NCBI GenBank assembly: GCA_028280565.1
Contig: JANQLQ010000049.1
Span: forward strand, 1 to 64,000
DNA length: 64,000 bases
DNA from: Fulvivirga sp.
Lineage (GTDB): Bacteria; Bacteroidota; Bacteroidia; Cytophagales; Cyclobacteriaceae
Direction: 5' to 3'
This document shows, piece by piece, positions 28,506 to 38,915 of this stretch. Position 1 is the stretch's first letter. The number at the start of each line of letters is the position of its first letter. The translations under genes were made by a program, and so were the position numbers. The notes beneath the pieces were generated by a model. The model had not been told where the DNA came from. It worked only from the letters and a program-made list of their open reading frames with translations, and ran no database searches.

Positions 28506-29537
28506 TTGTGCGATTTCGATAAAGCTATGATTTTAATAACTGGTGCTGCAGGTTTCATAGGATTTCATCTTGCCATACGTTTGTTGGAGAAAGGGGAAAG
28601 GGTTTATGGAATTGATAACTTGAATGATTATTATGATCCTGACCTTAAGCAATCTAGGCTTGAACTATTGAATGCCTCCGATAATTTCAGGTTTGAAAAG
28701 CTCGACCTAGAAGATAAAGCAGGGATAGATGATCTTTTTTCTAAGGAAAAATTCCAATGTGTGATCAACTTAGCGGCACAAGCCGGGGTAAGGTACTCGC
28801 TTGTCAATCCTTATGCTTACCTAGAAAGTAACTTGCATGGCTTTTTAAACATTCTTGAGGCCTGCAGGCATTCTCAAGTGGGTCACCTAATCTACGCATC
28901 GTCTAGTTCTGTTTATGGGAAAAATACTAAAATGCCGTTTTCCGTGCACGACAACGTCGATCACCCGGTATCTCTATACGCGGCCACCAAGAAGTCAAAT
29001 GAGTTAATGGCCCATACCTATTCCCATCTTTTTGGGTTGCCTACTACTGGGTTGAGGTTTTTTACCGTTTATGGGCCGTATGGGCGCCCGGATATGGCAT
29101 TGTTCTTATTTACCAAAGCCATTTTAGAAGACCAACCCATTGATGTCTATAACAACGGTGAAATGCTAAGAGATTTTACCTATGTTGATGATATTGTTTC
29201 AGGGATCGAGAACCTAATTCCTATCGTCCCTTCACCTAGTACAGGGTGGAACAGCGATAGCCCTGACCCTGCATCAAGTACAGCACCCTACAAACTTTAT
29301 AACATAGGGAATAATAACCCGGTGAAGCTAATGGATTTTATCGAAGCCATAGAATCGGCTACTGGAAAAAAAGCAAAAAAGAATTTCTTGCCGATACAGC
29401 CTGGGGACGTTCCAGCTACCTATGCTGATGTGCAGGACTTGGTGAGTACAGCGGGATTTAAACCAGGTACAAGTATCCAAGAAGGAATAAGGAAATTTGT
29501 AGACTGGTACAAAGAATATTACAAAGTAACTTTTTGA
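28506..29537 (+). CDS. NAD-dependent epimerase, UDP-glucuronate 4-epimerase-like
   Basis: [51 protein letters not shown]; likely start 28527. Confidence 0.88.
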   Translation: MCDFDKAMILITGAAGFIGFHLAIRLLEKGERVYGIDNLNDYYDPDLKQSRLELLNASDNFRFEKLDLEDKAGIDDLFSKEKFQCVINLAAQAGVRYSLVNPYAYLESNLHGFLNILEACRHSQVGHLIYASSSSVYGKNTKMPFSVHDNVDHPVSLYAATKKSNELMAHTYSHLFGLPTTGLRFFTVYGPYGRPDMALFLFTKAILEDQPIDVYNNGEMLRDFTYVDDIVSGIENLIPIVPSPSTGWNSDSPDPASSTAPYKLYNIGNNNPVKLMDFIEAIESATGKKAKKNFLPIQPGDVPATYADVQDLVSTAGFKPGTSIQEGIRKFVDWYKEYYKVTF

Positions 29538-30788
29538 ATGGATATAATTGCAGTCGTTGGACTAGGATATGTAGGACTTCCCCTAGCCGTTGAATTTGGA
29601 AAAACCCGCAAGGTCATTGGTTTTGATATTAATGAAGCACGTATTTGTGAGTTGAAAAAGGGTGAGGATCGGACCCTTGAAGTCAATAAGCAGGAGCTTG
29701 AAGAGGCTATGGAACTGGCTTATACCAATGATCCCAATCAATTACAAGAGGCTAACATTTTTATTGTAACAGTACCTACACCCATAGACAATTACAAGAC
29801 GCCGGACCTAACTCCCTTGGAAAAAGCAAGCTCTATGGTAGGGAAAGTGCTTAAGAAGGGAGATATTGTTATTTATGAATCCACTGTATTTCCCGGGTGT
29901 ACGGAGGAAGTGTGTGTGCCCATTTTGGAAGAAATAAGCGGCTTACGGTTTAATCAAGATTTTTTCTGTGGGTACTCTCCTGAAAGGATCAATCCCGGGG
30001 ATAAGCAACATCGTTTACCTAACATTAGTAAGGTTACGAGCGGGAGTACGCCTGGGGTTGCTGAGAAAGTAGATCAACTTTACCAATCTATCATCAAGGC
30101 CGGTACGCATAAAGCTTCTTCTATTAAAGTGGCTGAGGCTGCCAAAGTCATTGAAAATGCACAGCGTGATCTCAACATTGCTTTTGTGAATGAATTGGCA
30201 CTGATCTTTGACAAACTGGACATCGATACCCACGAAGTGCTGAACGCAGCAGGGACCAAATGGAACTTCCTGCCCTTCAAGCCCGGGCTGGTCGGGGGGC
30301 ACTGCATTGGTGTTGATCCCTATTATTTAACCTACAAAGCAGAGAGCCTAGGCTACAACCCACAGGTAATCATGGCGGGTAGAAGGATCAACGATAATAT
30401 GGGCATTCATGTGGCTAATAAGGTGGTGAAGTTGATGACTAAAAATGATAATCCTATCAATAACAGCCGGGCACTGGTGCTGGGTATTACCTTTAAAGAA
30501 AATTGCCCGGATATCCGTAATAGTAAGGTCATTGATGTGGTACGTGAAATGGAAGGGTTTGGGATCAATGTGGAGGTATTTGACCCACTGGCAGATCATG
30601 CCGAGGTAAAAGAGGAGTATGGAGTTGGGCTGGTAGAACGACCTAAAGGGGAATACCACGCCATTGTCTTGGCTGTCGGGCATGAATCATTTTTACAGTT
30701 AGGCATAGAAAATCATAAAAACGAGAAAACCGTAATTTTTGATCTTAAAGCGTTTTTCAATAAAGAACAAGTAACAGCCAGGTTATAA
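29538..30788 (+). CDS. UDP-sugar 6-dehydrogenase (TviB/WbpO-like)
   Basis: VGLGYVGLPLAVEFGKTRKVIGFDIN, YESTVFPGCTEEVC, FCGYSPERINPGD, NFLPFKPGLVGGHCIGVDPYYL. Confidence 0.92.
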   Translation: MDIIAVVGLGYVGLPLAVEFGKTRKVIGFDINEARICELKKGEDRTLEVNKQELEEAMELAYTNDPNQLQEANIFIVTVPTPIDNYKTPDLTPLEKASSMVGKVLKKGDIVIYESTVFPGCTEEVCVPILEEISGLRFNQDFFCGYSPERINPGDKQHRLPNISKVTSGSTPGVAEKVDQLYQSIIKAGTHKASSIKVAEAAKVIENAQRDLNIAFVNELALIFDKLDIDTHEVLNAAGTKWNFLPFKPGLVGGHCIGVDPYYLTYKAESLGYNPQVIMAGRRINDNMGIHVANKVVKLMTKNDNPINNSRALVLGITFKENCPDIRNSKVIDVVREMEGFGINVEVFDPLADHAEVKEEYGVGLVERPKGEYHAIVLAVGHESFLQLGIENHKNEKTVIFDLKAFFNKEQVTARL

Positions 30789-30789
30789 C

Positions 30790-31818
30790 ATGGACAACAA
30801 AAAGATAATTGTTACAGGGGGTGCCGGGTATATAGGCTCTCATACCTGTGTGGAACTGATCAATGCAGGCTTTGAACCTGTGATCATCGACAATTTTTTC
30901 AATTCTGAAAAGTTTATCGTTGACCGGATCGAGCAAATTACAGGCTTTAAGCCTTCGGTGATCGAAGCCGATTGCGCCGATCTTAATACATTGTCCTCGG
31001 TGGTGGAAGACCTGGGCGGACTAGCCGGTATCATTCATTTTGCCGCCTATAAAGCCGTAGGTGAATCCACTGCCAAGCCATTGGATTACTACTACAACAA
31101 TATTGCCAGTACCACGGCGATGTTGAAGCTAATGGAGATATTTAATATTCATAACTTCGTGTTTTCTTCTTCCTGCACCGTTTATGGCCAGCCAGATGTC
31201 CTTCCTGTTACGGAAGAATCTCCCGTAAAAAAGGCTGAGTCACCTTACGGTAGGACAAAGCAGGTGTGTGAAGATGTCATTGCTGACTTTAAAAAGGCTA
31301 ATGAAGACCTGAGGGCCGTTTCCCTACGATATTTTAACCCTATCGGAGCCCATCCTTCTGCGTTGATCGGGGAATTACCACTAGGTATACCTAATAATCT
31401 AGTGCCTTTCATTACCCAGGCAGCAATAGGATTGCGAGATCACCTTACCGTATTCGGAGATGATTACGATACCCCGGACGGAACTTGCATACGGGATTAT
31501 ATACATGTGGTTGATCTCGCGAAAGCCCATGTTGCGGCAATAAAATACCTAATAGATCAAGAAAAGGGACTTTACAATATTTTCAACTTGGGTACGGGAC
31601 AGGGTAATTCTGTACTTGAGGTCATCAAGACTTTTGAAAAAGTGGTAGGTCAAAACCTGGATTACCGTATCGGGCCGAGACGCCCGGGAGATGTGGTGCA
31701 GGTGTACGCCGATGTCTCTAAGGCCAATGAACAACTCGGATGGAAAACTGGGCTAAGCCTGGAGGATGCCCTAAGGGATGCATGGCGTTGGGAAAATAGT
31801 TTAAAGGAGAAAAAATGA
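30790..31818 (+). CDS. galE: UDP-glucose 4-epimerase
   Basis: VTGGAGYIGSHTCVELINAGFEPVIIDNFFNS; PYGRTKQVCE; ALRYFNPIGAHPS-like. Confidence 0.93.
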   Translation: MDNKKIIVTGGAGYIGSHTCVELINAGFEPVIIDNFFNSEKFIVDRIEQITGFKPSVIEADCADLNTLSSVVEDLGGLAGIIHFAAYKAVGESTAKPLDYYYNNIASTTAMLKLMEIFNIHNFVFSSSCTVYGQPDVLPVTEESPVKKAESPYGRTKQVCEDVIADFKKANEDLRAVSLRYFNPIGAHPSALIGELPLGIPNNLVPFITQAAIGLRDHLTVFGDDYDTPDGTCIRDYIHVVDLAKAHVAAIKYLIDQEKGLYNIFNLGTGQGNSVLEVIKTFEKVVGQNLDYRIGPRRPGDVVQVYADVSKANEQLGWKTGLSLEDALRDAWRWENSLKEKK

Positions 31819-32116
31819 GGCCAGGTTGACCTTGCAACTTGTGAAGTAAATTCCGTTCGTAGAGAAAGCTTGCAGTCATATGTTTAAAAACCAGGAATCA
31901 TAAATATGAACGTTGGAAGATTTGATTTTTAACACACCAATTTGCATGTTAAATTTGGACCCCGTACTAGGTTTTCGCAAGATCAATACTTCCTGGTTTA
32001 CTCTTTAGAATTTCTGATTTCATATCTTCAATCTTTGTTTCCTGTTTCTTAAATTAAAAACATAAGGATCAATTTAAACATAACCATCAGACCATTACCT
32101 GTTTAATCGTCAAACT

Positions 32117-32989
32117 ATGAAAGGTATTATACTAGCGGGTGGATCAGGGACCCGGCTTTACCCTGTCACCAAATCGATATCAAAGCAACTGCTGCCCATT
32201 TATGATAAGCCGATGATCTACTACCCGCTATCTGTATTGATGATCGCGGGGATTAAAGATATCCTAATCATTTCCACGCCGCATGATCTCCCTCTTTTTG
32301 AAAACTTACTGGGTACAGGTCATGAATTAGGAATTAACCTAAGCTATGCAGTTCAGCCAAGCCCTGACGGACTGGCGCAAGCGTTTTTGATCGGGGAAGA
32401 GTTCATAGGTGGAGAACCTACTTCGCTTGTACTTGGCGACAATATCTTTTATGGGTACAATTTTTCTAAAATACTTCGACAGGTCGGAACACTGACTGGT
32501 GGTGCCACCGTATTCGGCTATTATGTGAATGATCCCGAACGATATGGGGTAGTGGATTTTGATGACGAAGGAAAAGTACTTTCTATTGAAGAAAAGCCGG
32601 CAAAACCAAAGTCCAATTACGCAGTCACAGGGTTATATTTTTACGATAGTACAGTAGTAGAAAAAGCAAAACAAGTGAAGCCCTCGGCCCGCGGGGAGTT
32701 AGAGATCACGGACCTTAACAGGTTATACTTGGAGGAAGGCACCTTAAATGTTCAATTGCTGGGAAGAGGAATGGCTTGGCTAGATACGGGGACCCACCAT
32801 TCTTTACTACAGGCCTCCAACTTCGTTGAATCCATAGAAGAGCGTCAAGGATTAAAAATAGCTTGCTTGGAAGAGATTGCCTACCGGATGGGGTACATCA
32901 CCAAAGATCAACTGAAAGACCTGGCCAAACCTTTGCTGAAAAACCAATATGGGCAGTACCTGGTGAAAATAGCAGAATCAAAATTATAA
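32117..32989 (+). CDS. rfbA: Glucose-1-phosphate thymidylyltransferase
   Basis: [42 protein letters not shown]. Confidence 0.96.
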   Translation: MKGIILAGGSGTRLYPVTKSISKQLLPIYDKPMIYYPLSVLMIAGIKDILIISTPHDLPLFENLLGTGHELGINLSYAVQPSPDGLAQAFLIGEEFIGGEPTSLVLGDNIFYGYNFSKILRQVGTLTGGATVFGYYVNDPERYGVVDFDDEGKVLSIEEKPAKPKSNYAVTGLYFYDSTVVEKAKQVKPSARGELEITDLNRLYLEEGTLNVQLLGRGMAWLDTGTHHSLLQASNFVESIEERQGLKIACLEEIAYRMGYITKDQLKDLAKPLLKNQYGQYLVKIAESKL

Positions 32990-32999
32990 CAAGCTTACT

Positions 33000-33548
33000 A
33001 TGACGTTAACTGAAACAGGGTTTGAAGGGTTGATTGTCCTAGAACCTAGGATTTTTGAAGACCAGCGAGGGTTTTTTATGGAAAGTTACAATCAAAAAAC
33101 ACTGGCGCACCTGGGCATTAACAAAGTTTTTGTACAAGATAATCATTCGAAGTCCTCCAAAGGCGTGATCCGCGGACTGCATTTTCAAAATCACCCTTAT
33201 GAACAGACCAAGCTCGTCCGTACCTTAAAAGGCAGGATACTAGATGTAGTGGTGGACATTCGAAAAAATAGCGCTACGTTCGGTAAGCATTTTAGTATCG
33301 AGATCTCCGAAGACAACAAGAAACAGCTCCTGATCCCTCCCGGGTTTGCACATGGTTTTACAGCGCTTACGGACGACGCCCAGATCCTGTACAAATGTGA
33401 TCAGTTTTACAATGCTGAATCCGAGGGAGGGCTGCTTTATAATGATCCGGAACTGAACATTGATTGGAAGATCGACCTGGCACAGGCCATCGTATCCGAA
33501 AAAGATAAGGTCCATCCCGGTATAAAAGACCTTGATTCTACATTTTAA
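33000..33548 (+). CDS. rfbC: dTDP-4-dehydrorhamnose 3,5-epimerase
   Basis: EPRIFEDQRGFFMESYNQ, QDNHSKSSKGVIRGLHFQ, IPPGFAHGF. Confidence 0.95.
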   Translation: MTLTETGFEGLIVLEPRIFEDQRGFFMESYNQKTLAHLGINKVFVQDNHSKSSKGVIRGLHFQNHPYEQTKLVRTLKGRILDVVVDIRKNSATFGKHFSIEISEDNKKQLLIPPGFAHGFTALTDDAQILYKCDQFYNAESEGGLLYNDPELNIDWKIDLAQAIVSEKDKVHPGIKDLDSTF

Positions 33549-34417
33549 TGAATATGAGGATACTCGTCACCGGGGCGAACGGCCAGCTAGGCAGCGAATT
33601 TAGAGCCTTGACCTCTCAGCATTCGGCAGAATTCATTTTTTGCGATGTTGACGAAATGGACCTGTCGCAGGAAAGTTCTATGGAGCAGTTTCTTGCCAAT
33701 ACCCAATCCGATCTCATCATACATTGTGGTGCATACACCCAGGTAGATGGGGCTGAGGATCAAAAGGAACTGGCCTTCGCCATAAATGCTAATGCACCTG
33801 CTGTAATAGCTCGACACTGTGCCAATACAGGGTGCCGGCTCATCCAGGTATCCACGGATTATGTGTTTGACGGTACTGGGAACATGCCCATTTCCGAAGA
33901 AGACAGGCCCAATGCCCAATCTGTCTATGGAGCCTCTAAGTTAGAAGGCGAAAAACAAATATTATCCATACTCGATAACGCATACATTATACGGACCTCT
34001 TGGGTATATTCTGTATATGGCAAAAATTTTGTTAAAACCATGCTTCGTCTTGGGCAAGAGCGGGATGAACTGAACGTAGTGGTGGACCAGGCAGGCACCC
34101 CTACCTATGCGGCTGACTTAGCCGCTGCAATTTTGAAGATCGTAGATCAATGGCCCAGCAATGATCAGCCGGGGATCTATCATTATTCTAACTGGGGGGT
34201 ACTATCTTGGTATGATTTTGCTAAAACTATTTTTGATTTAGCGGGAGTAAAATGCCATGTGAACCCCATATCCTCGTCAGGTTTCCCGGTAAAAGCCCAG
34301 AGACCGGCTTTTTCGGTGTTAGATAAAACGAAAATTGCCAGCACATTCCACCTGGATATACCCTACTGGAGAGATAGTTTGAAGCGATGTTTGGAAGAAA
34401 TCAGAAAGATGAAATAG
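33548..34417 (+). CDS. rfbD: dTDP-4-dehydrorhamnose reductase
   Basis: ILVTGANGQLGSEFR, STDYVFDGTG, YGASKLEGE; likely start 33548 or the internal ATG at 33554. Confidence 0.95.
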   Translation: MNMRILVTGANGQLGSEFRALTSQHSAEFIFCDVDEMDLSQESSMEQFLANTQSDLIIHCGAYTQVDGAEDQKELAFAINANAPAVIARHCANTGCRLIQVSTDYVFDGTGNMPISEEDRPNAQSVYGASKLEGEKQILSILDNAYIIRTSWVYSVYGKNFVKTMLRLGQERDELNVVVDQAGTPTYAADLAAAILKIVDQWPSNDQPGIYHYSNWGVLSWYDFAKTIFDLAGVKCHVNPISSSGFPVKAQRPAFSVLDKTKIASTFHLDIPYWRDSLKRCLEEIRKMK

Positions 34418-34661
34418 GAAACCTGAAATCAGCGGAGTCCGGGAAAATCCTGGGGCAGTAGGAAGTCGGAGGTAGAATATTAATTTTAACCATTTTGGTG
34501 ATAACAGTTACTATCTTTTCCATGTCACGACCTTTTCTTTTCCAATTTCTTATTTTCTTGCAAACTGTGACGATCTTCTCCTGTTCATATCTCGCTAGGG
34601 TTTGCACTTTGCGCTTACTTTGCGACCTTAGCGGTTGGTAACATTGGAATCTCGTATTGAA

Positions 34662-35708
34662 ATGAAAAGTATACTCATCACCGGGGGAGCCGGATTTATA
34701 GGTTCACACGTCGTTAGGCTGTTTGTTAAAAAATATCCCAACTACAAAATTGTTAATCTCGATGCCTTGACCTATGCAGGAAACCTGGAAAACATCGTAG
34801 ATATCGAGGATTCACCCAACTATAAATTCATTAAAGGGGACATCTGTGACGAATCCTTGGTGACGCAAATTTTCAAAGAAGAAAATATAACTGATGTGAT
34901 CCACTTGGCCGCAGAATCGCATGTGGATCGCTCCATCAAGGATCCCTTAAGTTTCGTAAGGACGAATGTGTTTGGTACAGTCACATTACTCAACGCCTTT
35001 GTAAGTGCTTGGAAAGAGAACTTTGAAGGGCACGTTTTTTACCATGTTTCTACCGATGAGGTATATGGTTCCCTTGATGAAGGAGGCTATTTCCTGGAAA
35101 CCACTCCATACGACCCCCAATCTCCTTATTCTGCCTCGAAAGCAAGCTCAGATCATTTTGTGAGGGCTTATGCCAATACTTACAAACTACCGATAAAGCT
35201 TACCAACTGTTCTAACAATTACGGCCCCAACCAATTCCCGGAAAAGCTGATCCCCTTGATGATCAATAACATTAAAAACAACCAACCCCTCCCCGTATAT
35301 GGCAAAGGAGAGAATGTCCGGGATTGGCTATACGTGATAGACCACGCCCGCGCTATTGATGAAGTATTCCATAATGGCAAAATGGGTGAGACGTATAACA
35401 TCGGGGGATTTAACGAATGGAAAAATATCGATATCGTCCACTTACTCTGTAGCATCATGGACAAAAAGCTAGGCCGGCAAGAAGGAGAATCCTCCAAGCT
35501 GATTACTTTCGTTACCGACCGTGCCGGGCATGATCTGCGCTATGCCATCGACGCTTCAAAAGCCATGAACGAACTAGGCTGGAAACCTTCTTTGCAGTTT
35601 GAAGAAGGGCTGGAGAAGACCGTGGATTGGTACTTGGAGAATGAAGAGTGGCTTGAACGGGTTACTTCCGGGGCTTACCAAACGTATTATAAGGAGCATT
35701 ATGCTTGA
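34662..35708 (+). CDS. rfbB: dTDP-glucose 4,6-dehydratase
   Basis: ITGGAGFIGSHVVRLFVKKYPNYKIVNLDALTYAGN, HLAAESHVDRSI, STDEVYGSL; ATG chosen over the listed upstream TTG. Confidence 0.95.
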   Translation: MKSILITGGAGFIGSHVVRLFVKKYPNYKIVNLDALTYAGNLENIVDIEDSPNYKFIKGDICDESLVTQIFKEENITDVIHLAAESHVDRSIKDPLSFVRTNVFGTVTLLNAFVSAWKENFEGHVFYHVSTDEVYGSLDEGGYFLETTPYDPQSPYSASKASSDHFVRAYANTYKLPIKLTNCSNNYGPNQFPEKLIPLMINNIKNNQPLPVYGKGENVRDWLYVIDHARAIDEVFHNGKMGETYNIGGFNEWKNIDIVHLLCSIMDKKLGRQEGESSKLITFVTDRAGHDLRYAIDASKAMNELGWKPSLQFEEGLEKTVDWYLENEEWLERVTSGAYQTYYKEHYA

Positions 35709-35767
35709 TGATTGAAGAGCAATAGCAAGCTAGTGTAAGCCCTACACTTCCTCTTATACTTCACGCT

Positions 35768-35797
35768 AGTCGTAGGTGAAGCGCAGCGATCCTAAGA
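35768..35797 (+). repeat. Dispersed short repeat, copy A
   Basis: gtcgtaggtgaagcgcagcgatcctaaga, matched by the reverse complements at 38409-38439 and 41532-41562. Confidence 0.6.
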
Positions 35798-36190
35798 TCT
35801 TACAGCATCCTCTCGGTCTACCATGAAGCCAGCAATTTTCAATCAAGACGTTAAATACACTTTATTCGCTAGCTACTTAAGACGAGGGTTGTTTTATTCA
35901 TCGCACACGACGTGGTAGTTGCTGTTTCGATCTGTGGGCTAAATTAAGTCCTAGCCATAGAATGTTTGGTTAAAATGGAACGAAGGTCGATATATTTCGC
36001 TTCGCAAACTCAACGTGCGGGTGTTCATGACCCCTCAAATGGTATGTTTTTATCCAAAAGCAACCTATTAAAATACATGCCGATGGATATAATTCTGCAG
36101 GGTAGATATATCATTTCCTCCATTAATATGAGTATTTTGGCAAGGATGTTGATCATAAAAGAGTGTAACCCGCTGGAACCATTAAAACTT

Positions 36191-38065
36191 ATGAAAAAAA
36201 TCGCCTATCTTTTCTTCCTTCTTCTCTTCTTTGGAAACACGGCCTTTGCTCAAGTTCCCGAATGGGTAACCAATCGACCGAATAGTCCCTTGCACTATAT
36301 AGGTGTGTCTTCTGCTTCTAAGAACAATACGAGTTTTCAAAAAATCGCAAAGCGAAACGCGCTGGATGACTTGCTAAGCGAAATTCGGGTTACCATCCAA
36401 AGTGTGTCTATACTGAATCAAATGGATAAGAACGGGACTTTTAGAGAAGCGTTTGAATCGACCATCAAGTCTACCGTAGCGGATGAAATTGAAAACCTTG
36501 AACTGGTGGACTCCTACGAGGACGAACAGAATTATTGGGTCTACTACCGCATTCTAAAATCGGAATACGCTAGCCAAAAAGAGCGGAACCGGGAAAAAGT
36601 GGAAAAGATGGCGCTGCAATTTTATGAAAAGGCGCAAAATGCCGAAGAGACAAACAACTACGTTACAGCCATCGATTTTTACCTGCAATCCTTGTTGTCC
36701 CTCAAGGCCTACTGGGGCGAAAATATTGAAGTTACCTACAAGGGTGAATCTATCTTTTTAGCGATTGAAAGCTATACCCAATTGCAGCGGCTCTTAGATC
36801 AAATCGACCTGGTGCCCAGTGTGAGCACGATCAATTTTTCTTCAAGGGTTGAAAACAAGCCTTTGGTGGTCAAGGTGGAAGACCAAAATAACATACCCAT
36901 CACCAAGATACCTTTATTGGTGACCTATTTACCACAAAGGGCACAACTGAAAAATTATTTCACCAACGAAAACGGTGAAGCGAACATCACGGTATCCTTA
37001 AGTAACAATGCAGATTTCAACCAAATTGAGGTCTTGTTAAACCTCAAACACTTCTCGAAGGGCAACGCTGATGACAGGTATTATCAATACTTAATGCAGA
37101 GTTTGCGATGCCCCACACAAAAAATAGATTTGATTGTCCCAAACGCTCTTACGGCCAGCGTCAATCGTGTAGAGGGAGATTTATTTCCCTTCAATTTAGA
37201 TTATGTGACGGTCGATTTTAGCAACGCTAGCGATTATACGTTCAAAAACTTGAGGCTTGTGCCCATAAGGGCAAAAGATAATTTTAGGCGAATTATAGGG
37301 AATATGGGGTACTATATTTCTATGCAGGAAGCCATAGATGCGGATAAGGTTGCTATCAGTGAGATTAATAGAGCCGGAAGGGTTAATACCTTACTTGTAC
37401 GAAACCTGTCTACGGATACGCTCTTTGTGATGGCTGGAGAGATTTTAATCGGGGGAAAACAAGACCGTGTAGTTGCCAGCGATATGCTCATACCCCCTAA
37501 TAACGGACAGTCAAAATTACCCGTTTACTGTGTAGAAAAAGGGCGTTGGGAATATGGTAACAACGGTACGAAATTTACCGAGTATTATGGCATGGCCAAC
37601 GAACATTTAAGGAATATCATAGACCATAAAGGGAGTCAGCGAGAAGTGTGGAGCGAAGTTTCCAAATCAAACAAAAGAGACGGGGTGAATAGCAGGACTG
37701 AAGCCTACACCGCACACGCCAACAATAGGAGGTTTAGACAACAAGAGCAGGAGTATATCAATTTTTTTGAAAACGTATTCAACGGCCAGGATGATATCAT
37801 TGGTGTTATCGCTGTCACAGGCAACCTTATTGAGGGAGCGGATCTCTTTGTTTCGAATAGGCTCTTTATGCAAGAGTACCGCAAACTGATTTATGCCTAT
37901 ACCGATGAGGCCATTACCTATGGAGCTCCCATTAGAGTTAAAAACAGCACTATTGAGAATTATATCAATCAATTACTAAACCCTCAACTGCAACAGGGTT
38001 TTGTAGAAGAAAAGGGGCAAGCTTTTAGAAGAGGAAACCAGGTAATTCATATTTCCGTGTATTGA
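36191..38065 (+). CDS. Exported LPP20-like / ARPP-1 (DUF6569-type) domain protein
   Basis: Signal MKKIAYLFFLLLFFGNTAFA; N-terminal LPP20-like VPEWVTNRPNSPLHYIGVSSASKN...AKRNALDDLLSEIRVTI; C-terminal ARPP-1-like VMAGEILIGGKQDRVVASDMLIPPNNGQSKLPVYCVEKGRWEYG; start moved to 36191 at the signal peptide. Confidence 0.65.
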   Translation: MKKIAYLFFLLLFFGNTAFAQVPEWVTNRPNSPLHYIGVSSASKNNTSFQKIAKRNALDDLLSEIRVTIQSVSILNQMDKNGTFREAFESTIKSTVADEIENLELVDSYEDEQNYWVYYRILKSEYASQKERNREKVEKMALQFYEKAQNAEETNNYVTAIDFYLQSLLSLKAYWGENIEVTYKGESIFLAIESYTQLQRLLDQIDLVPSVSTINFSSRVENKPLVVKVEDQNNIPITKIPLLVTYLPQRAQLKNYFTNENGEANITVSLSNNADFNQIEVLLNLKHFSKGNADDRYYQYLMQSLRCPTQKIDLIVPNALTASVNRVEGDLFPFNLDYVTVDFSNASDYTFKNLRLVPIRAKDNFRRIIGNMGYYISMQEAIDADKVAISEINRAGRVNTLLVRNLSTDTLFVMAGEILIGGKQDRVVASDMLIPPNNGQSKLPVYCVEKGRWEYGNNGTKFTEYYGMANEHLRNIIDHKGSQREVWSEVSKSNKRDGVNSRTEAYTAHANNRRFRQQEQEYINFFENVFNGQDDIIGVIAVTGNLIEGADLFVSNRLFMQEYRKLIYAYTDEAITYGAPIRVKNSTIENYINQLLNPQLQQGFVEEKGQAFRRGNQVIHISVY

Positions 38066-38219
38066 AATCCCTACTCGGCACATTCCAAGCAAACTTTTTC
38101 TACACAACCGTGATGTGCTAAAACGGGTATGTTCCCGTCAGCGCTCTTTTAATCCCAGGGACCCCAAACAGGAAAACTATCAAGCCTATTGGCAACATCA
38201 TTTTAAGCAAATACCATAA
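38052..38219 (+). pseudogene. Possible 3' remnant of a gene
   Basis: Open frame ending ...KLFLHNRDVLKRVCSRQRSFNPRDPKQENYQAYWQHHFKQIP* directly before a terminator hairpin; no plausible start. Confidence 0.35.
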
Positions 38220-38226
38220 TGCAAGG

Positions 38227-38245
38227 CCTCCCGTTGGGAGGTTTT
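38227..38245 (+). terminator. Rho-independent terminator
   Basis: CCTCCC-gtt-GGGAGG followed by TTTT. Confidence 0.8.
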
Positions 38246-38408
38246 CATCTTACTCTTGTCTTAATGAGCAAAATATTGAACATCAGTTGTTTTTTTAAAC
38301 TTCTTGTTTCTCTATGAGGCAGTAATGCTCATGAACTTCCTTTGATCACTTGGATACAGTAGCTAAACCAGTAACTAGAGACGATGCGGACGCTCTTGAT
38401 AATTTAGG

Positions 38409-38439
38409 GTCTTAGGATCGCTACACTCCACTTACGACC
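38409..38439 (-). repeat. Dispersed short repeat, copy B (inverted relative to copy A)
   Basis: Reverse complement ggtcgtaagtggagtgtagcgatcctaaga matches copy A at about 25/29 positions, differences are transitions. Confidence 0.6.
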
Positions 38440-38915
38440 AGGGGAGATAAAACCTTCTCAGAGTCTCGCACAGGACCTTGGGTAAACAAACGCTAAACTA
38501 AAAACAAAAAACCCTTGTCCATCCAGGTCTACATATCGAACACTTTGAGATGTTTAGCTGTCCCTTAGCATCCTGCATGTGGTTGGATTATATCCATCAT
38601 ACCCTATTCCAATGGAAGTGGAGTTTGGTGGAAGGCTATGGATTATTGTCATTCGATATCGAGGTGGAAAGTAGGCGGAAATGAGCCGCGGGTGTTTCAT
38701 TTACGTGAGCTGGGATGCCCCGGAGTGTGGGTAGTGCCAAAACAAGCCTGGGTGCGCCGATCGACGAGGTCAAGGGTATGATTTCAGGGTCCAGGTACAA
38801 AAAAGCGGCATGGCGCAGAGTGGATACAAAACACTGGAAGAATGAGGAGTTGGTACTTTATTTGATTCGGTTAAAAAAGAATAAGATGTTTTTAATTATT
38901 GATAAAGGAGGAATA

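Noticed and set aside
31819-32116. 300-bp gap between galE and rfbA as a possible ncRNA or regulatory region
   Set aside because: Only weak partial inverted repeats (ccaggaa...ttcctgg) and no recognisable RNA structure; could just be spacer.
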